NCBI GenBank assembly: GCA_032907525.1
Contig: JAJJPM010000011.1
Span: forward strand, 1 to 6,845
Direction of reading: 5' to 3'
Length of the DNA: 6,845 nucleotides
DNA from: JAHJQQ01 sp032907525
GTDB taxonomy: Bacteria > Pseudomonadota > Gammaproteobacteria > Thiohalobacterales > Thiohalobacteraceae
In this document: piece by piece, positions 5,169 to 6,845 of the stretch
How the letters are laid out: each line of letters begins with the position of its first letter
Numbering within the stretch: position 1 is the stretch's first letter
Notes under the pieces: model-generated
Seen by the model: only the letters and a program-made list of their open reading frames with translations
What the model was told of the DNA's origin: nothing
Databases searched by the model: none
Program-made: the position numbers and the translations under genes

Positions 5169-5203
5169 AAAAAAGAAGGCCCGCTCCGGCGGGCCTTTTT
5201 TTT
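5169..5203. terminator. Intrinsic terminator between H1-like gene and ilvA, probably bidirectional
   Basis: GGCCCGC (5178-5184), loop TCCG, and GCGGGCC (5189-5195) form a perfect 7-bp GC stem followed by eight or nine T residues. On the left the stem is preceded by a run of A residues (5169-5174), giving a T-run on the minus strand as well. It lies 20-30 bases after the H1-like stop and about 45 bases beyond the ilvA stop, so it can end both convergent transcripts. Confidence 0.93.
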
Positions 5204-5245
5204 GCCGTTTTCGGCCTGAAAACCGGCTTTTCCCGAATCCCGGCG

Positions 5246-6766
5246 TCAGCCCCGGCCCAGGAACAGATCGTAGACGGGGTTGCCGGTCTCGTCCCAATAG
5301 GGATAGCCGGAGCCGTCCAGGAATTCCCGGAAGCGCTTGCGGTCGGCGGCCGGCACCTGGATGCCGACCAGCACGCGGCCGTAGTCGGCGCCGTGATTGC
5401 GGTAGTGGAACAGGCTGATGTTCCAGCGCTCGCCGATGGCGGTCAGGAACTGCAGCAGCGCACCGGGGCGTTCGGGGAACTCGAAGCGGAAGAGGATCTC
5501 GTTGTCGATCGACGGCGCATGCCCGCCCACCATGTGGCGGATGTGCAGCTTGGCGACCTCGTTCTCGGTCATGTCGATGACCGGGTAGCCCTCCTGGCGC
5601 AGCTGCACGACCAGCGCCTCGCGCTCGGCATCGCCCTCGCTCAGTTCCACGCCGGCGTACACATGGGCCCGGGTGGCATCGGCATAGCGGTAGTTGAACT
5701 CGGTGATCGAGCGTTGTCCGAGGGTCTTGCAGAAGCGCCGGAAGCTGCCCGGCTGCTCGGGAATGGTGACGGCCAGCAGGGCCTCGCGGCGCTCGCCGAG
5801 ATCGGCGCGCTCGGCGACATGCCGCAGGCGGTCGAAATTCATGTTGGCGCCGCTGTTGATCGCGATCAGGTCGCGGTCGCGCAGGCCTTCACGCTCGGCG
5901 TAGCGTTTCAGACCCGCCACCGCCAGGGCGCCGGCCGGTTCGACGATGGAGCGGGTATCGTCGAAGATGTCCTTGATGGCCGCGCAGATCTCGTCGGTAC
6001 TGACCAGGATCACCTCGTCCACGAAACGCCGTGCCACCTTGAAGGTCTCCGCTCCCACCTGCCGCACGGCGGCGCCGTCGGCGAAGATGCCGACCTGCTT
6101 GAGGTTCACCCGCCGCCGCGCCGCCAGCGCCTGATGCATGCTGGGCGCATCGTCCGGCTCCACGCCGATCACCTTGATCTCGGGTCTGAGCGCCTTCACG
6201 TAGGCCGCCATGCCGGCGATCAGCCCGCCCCCGCCGACCGGCACGAAGATGGCGTGCGGATAGCCGGTGTGCTGCCGCAGCAGCTCCATGGCCACCGTCC
6301 CCTGCCCGGCGATCACCTCCGGATCGTCGAAGGGATGGATGAACACCATGCCCTTCTCGGCGGCGATCTCCAGGGCGTGCGCGCAGGCCTCGTCGTAGCT
6401 GTCCCCGTGCAGGACGGTGCGCGCGCCGTAGCCGCGCACCGCCGCCACCTTGATCTGCGGCGTGGTGCGGGGCATGACGATCAGCGCCTTGATGCCGCGG
6501 TGCCGCGCGCCCAGCGCCACGCCCTGGGCGTGGTTGCCGGCCGAGGCCGCGATCACGCCGCGGGCGCAGTCCTCCTCGGAGAGGTGGGCGATCTTGTTGT
6601 AGGCGCCGCGCAGCTTGAAGGAGAACACCGGCTGCAGGTCCTCACGCTTCATCCACACGGGATTGCCGAGGCGCTGACTGAGGCGCGGGGCCGGATCGAG
6701 GGGGGTTTCGCGCGCGACTTCGTAGACGCGCGCGTTGAGGATCATCTTCAGATAGCGGTCGGGCAT
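5246..6766 (-). CDS. ilvA: Threonine ammonia-lyase, biosynthetic (threonine deaminase)
   Basis: A 506-residue enzyme, near the 514 of E. coli IlvA. It converts threonine to 2-oxobutanoate and ammonia, the first step of isoleucine synthesis, in the cytoplasm. The N-terminal catalytic domain (about 1-320) is a fold-type II PLP enzyme. The PLP lysine is Lys51 in SFKLRGAYNKI, the substrate-side loop is SAGNHAQGVA (75-84), the phosphate-binding loop is VPVGGGGLIAG (175-185), and SGANMNFDRLR is at 305-315. Two ACT-like regulatory domains follow (about 327-400 and 422-500), which classes it as the isoleucine-inhibited biosynthetic form and not the short catabolic TdcB. YLKMILNARVYEVA aligns with the E. 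coli N-terminus and supports the start at 6766. No Shine-Dalgarno precedes it (tttatcatcccccc). The upstream sequence to the window edge is periodic repeat, so its promoter is outside or unusual. Confidence 0.97.
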   Translation of the reverse strand: MPDRYLKMILNARVYEVARETPLDPAPRLSQRLGNPVWMKREDLQPVFSFKLRGAYNKIAHLSEEDCARGVIAASAGNHAQGVALGARHRGIKALIVMPRTTPQIKVAAVRGYGARTVLHGDSYDEACAHALEIAAEKGMVFIHPFDDPEVIAGQGTVAMELLRQHTGYPHAIFVPVGGGGLIAGMAAYVKALRPEIKVIGVEPDDAPSMHQALAARRRVNLKQVGIFADGAAVRQVGAETFKVARRFVDEVILVSTDEICAAIKDIFDDTRSIVEPAGALAVAGLKRYAEREGLRDRDLIAINSGANMNFDRLRHVAERADLGERREALLAVTIPEQPGSFRRFCKTLGQRSITEFNYRYADATRAHVYAGVELSEGDAEREALVVQLRQEGYPVIDMTENEVAKLHIRHMVGGHAPSIDNEILFRFEFPERPGALLQFLTAIGERWNISLFHYRNHGADYGRVLVGIQVPAADRKRFREFLDGSGYPYWDETGNPVYDLFLGRG

Positions 6767-6780
6767 GGGGGGATGATAAA

Positions 6781-6845
6781 GGGGCTAGGGGCTAGGGGCG
6801 TGGGGGTGGGACTAGGAGCTAGGGGCGAGGTGCGGGGGACGAGGG
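6781..6845. repeat. 7-base degenerate tandem repeat upstream of ilvA
   Basis: From 6781 the plus strand reads in heptads: ggggcta, ggggcta, ggggcgt, gggggtg, ggactag, gagctag, gggcgag, gtgcggg, ggacgag, continuing past the window edge. The first two units are identical; later ones drift but keep G-rich starts and CTAG or CGAG ends. It starts 15 bases upstream of the ilvA start codon and leaves no room for a normal leader. On the minus strand, which is the sense for ilvA, the array is C-rich. Confidence 0.75.

Overview
The window looks like a piece of chromosome from a GC-rich gammaproteobacterium. The best guess is Chromatiales/Ectothiorhodospiraceae-like or a pseudomonad-like relative, inferred from gene order and protein family only. 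It carries the conserved block ubiH-pepP-ygfB on the minus strand, divergent from a ZapB-like small coiled-coil gene, zapA, the 6S RNA gene ssrS, ygfA (5-formyltetrahydrofolate cyclo-ligase) and an EVE-domain gene on the plus strand. This order is familiar from Pseudomonas and, in part, from E. coli. A very lysine-rich histone H1-like gene follows on the plus strand, and then a convergent ilvA.

Layout: positions 1-69 hold the first 23 codons of ubiH, whose remainder lies outside the window. pepP (174-1511) and ygfB (1789-2352) precede it in the same transcriptional direction. The divergent region 2353-2541 carries a clear sigma70-type promoter whose predicted start falls on or next to the ATG of the small coiled-coil gene (2542-2775), which overlaps zapA (2772-3086) by ATGA. 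6S RNA (about 3127-3321) has its own TATAAT box and leads directly into ygfA (3358-3993). The EVE gene (4049-4507) is 55 bases further on. A 336-base gene-free stretch ends in the promoter and strong ribosome binding site of the H1-like gene (4844-5149). A bidirectional-looking terminator separates that gene from ilvA (5246-6766, minus).

The functions are mostly housekeeping: ubiquinone synthesis (UbiH), peptide turnover (PepP), Z-ring assembly (ZapA and probably its small coiled-coil neighbour), global control of RNA polymerase (6S RNA), folate repair (YgfA), isoleucine synthesis (IlvA) and DNA compaction (H1-like). No defence system, mobile element, CRISPR array or novel multi-gene cassette is visible.

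The unusual layer lies between the genes. Five gene junctions carry short periodic repeats, each with its own sequence: 7-base units after pepP, before the EVE gene, after ilvA (minimal) and upstream of ilvA, and 9-base units between ygfB and pepP. Two of these sets are arranged as inverted pairs. The 9-base set has an interleaved A-B-A'-B' order, and the first set has been read through to form the C-terminal tail of PepP. These repeats are the best candidates for something poorly described.
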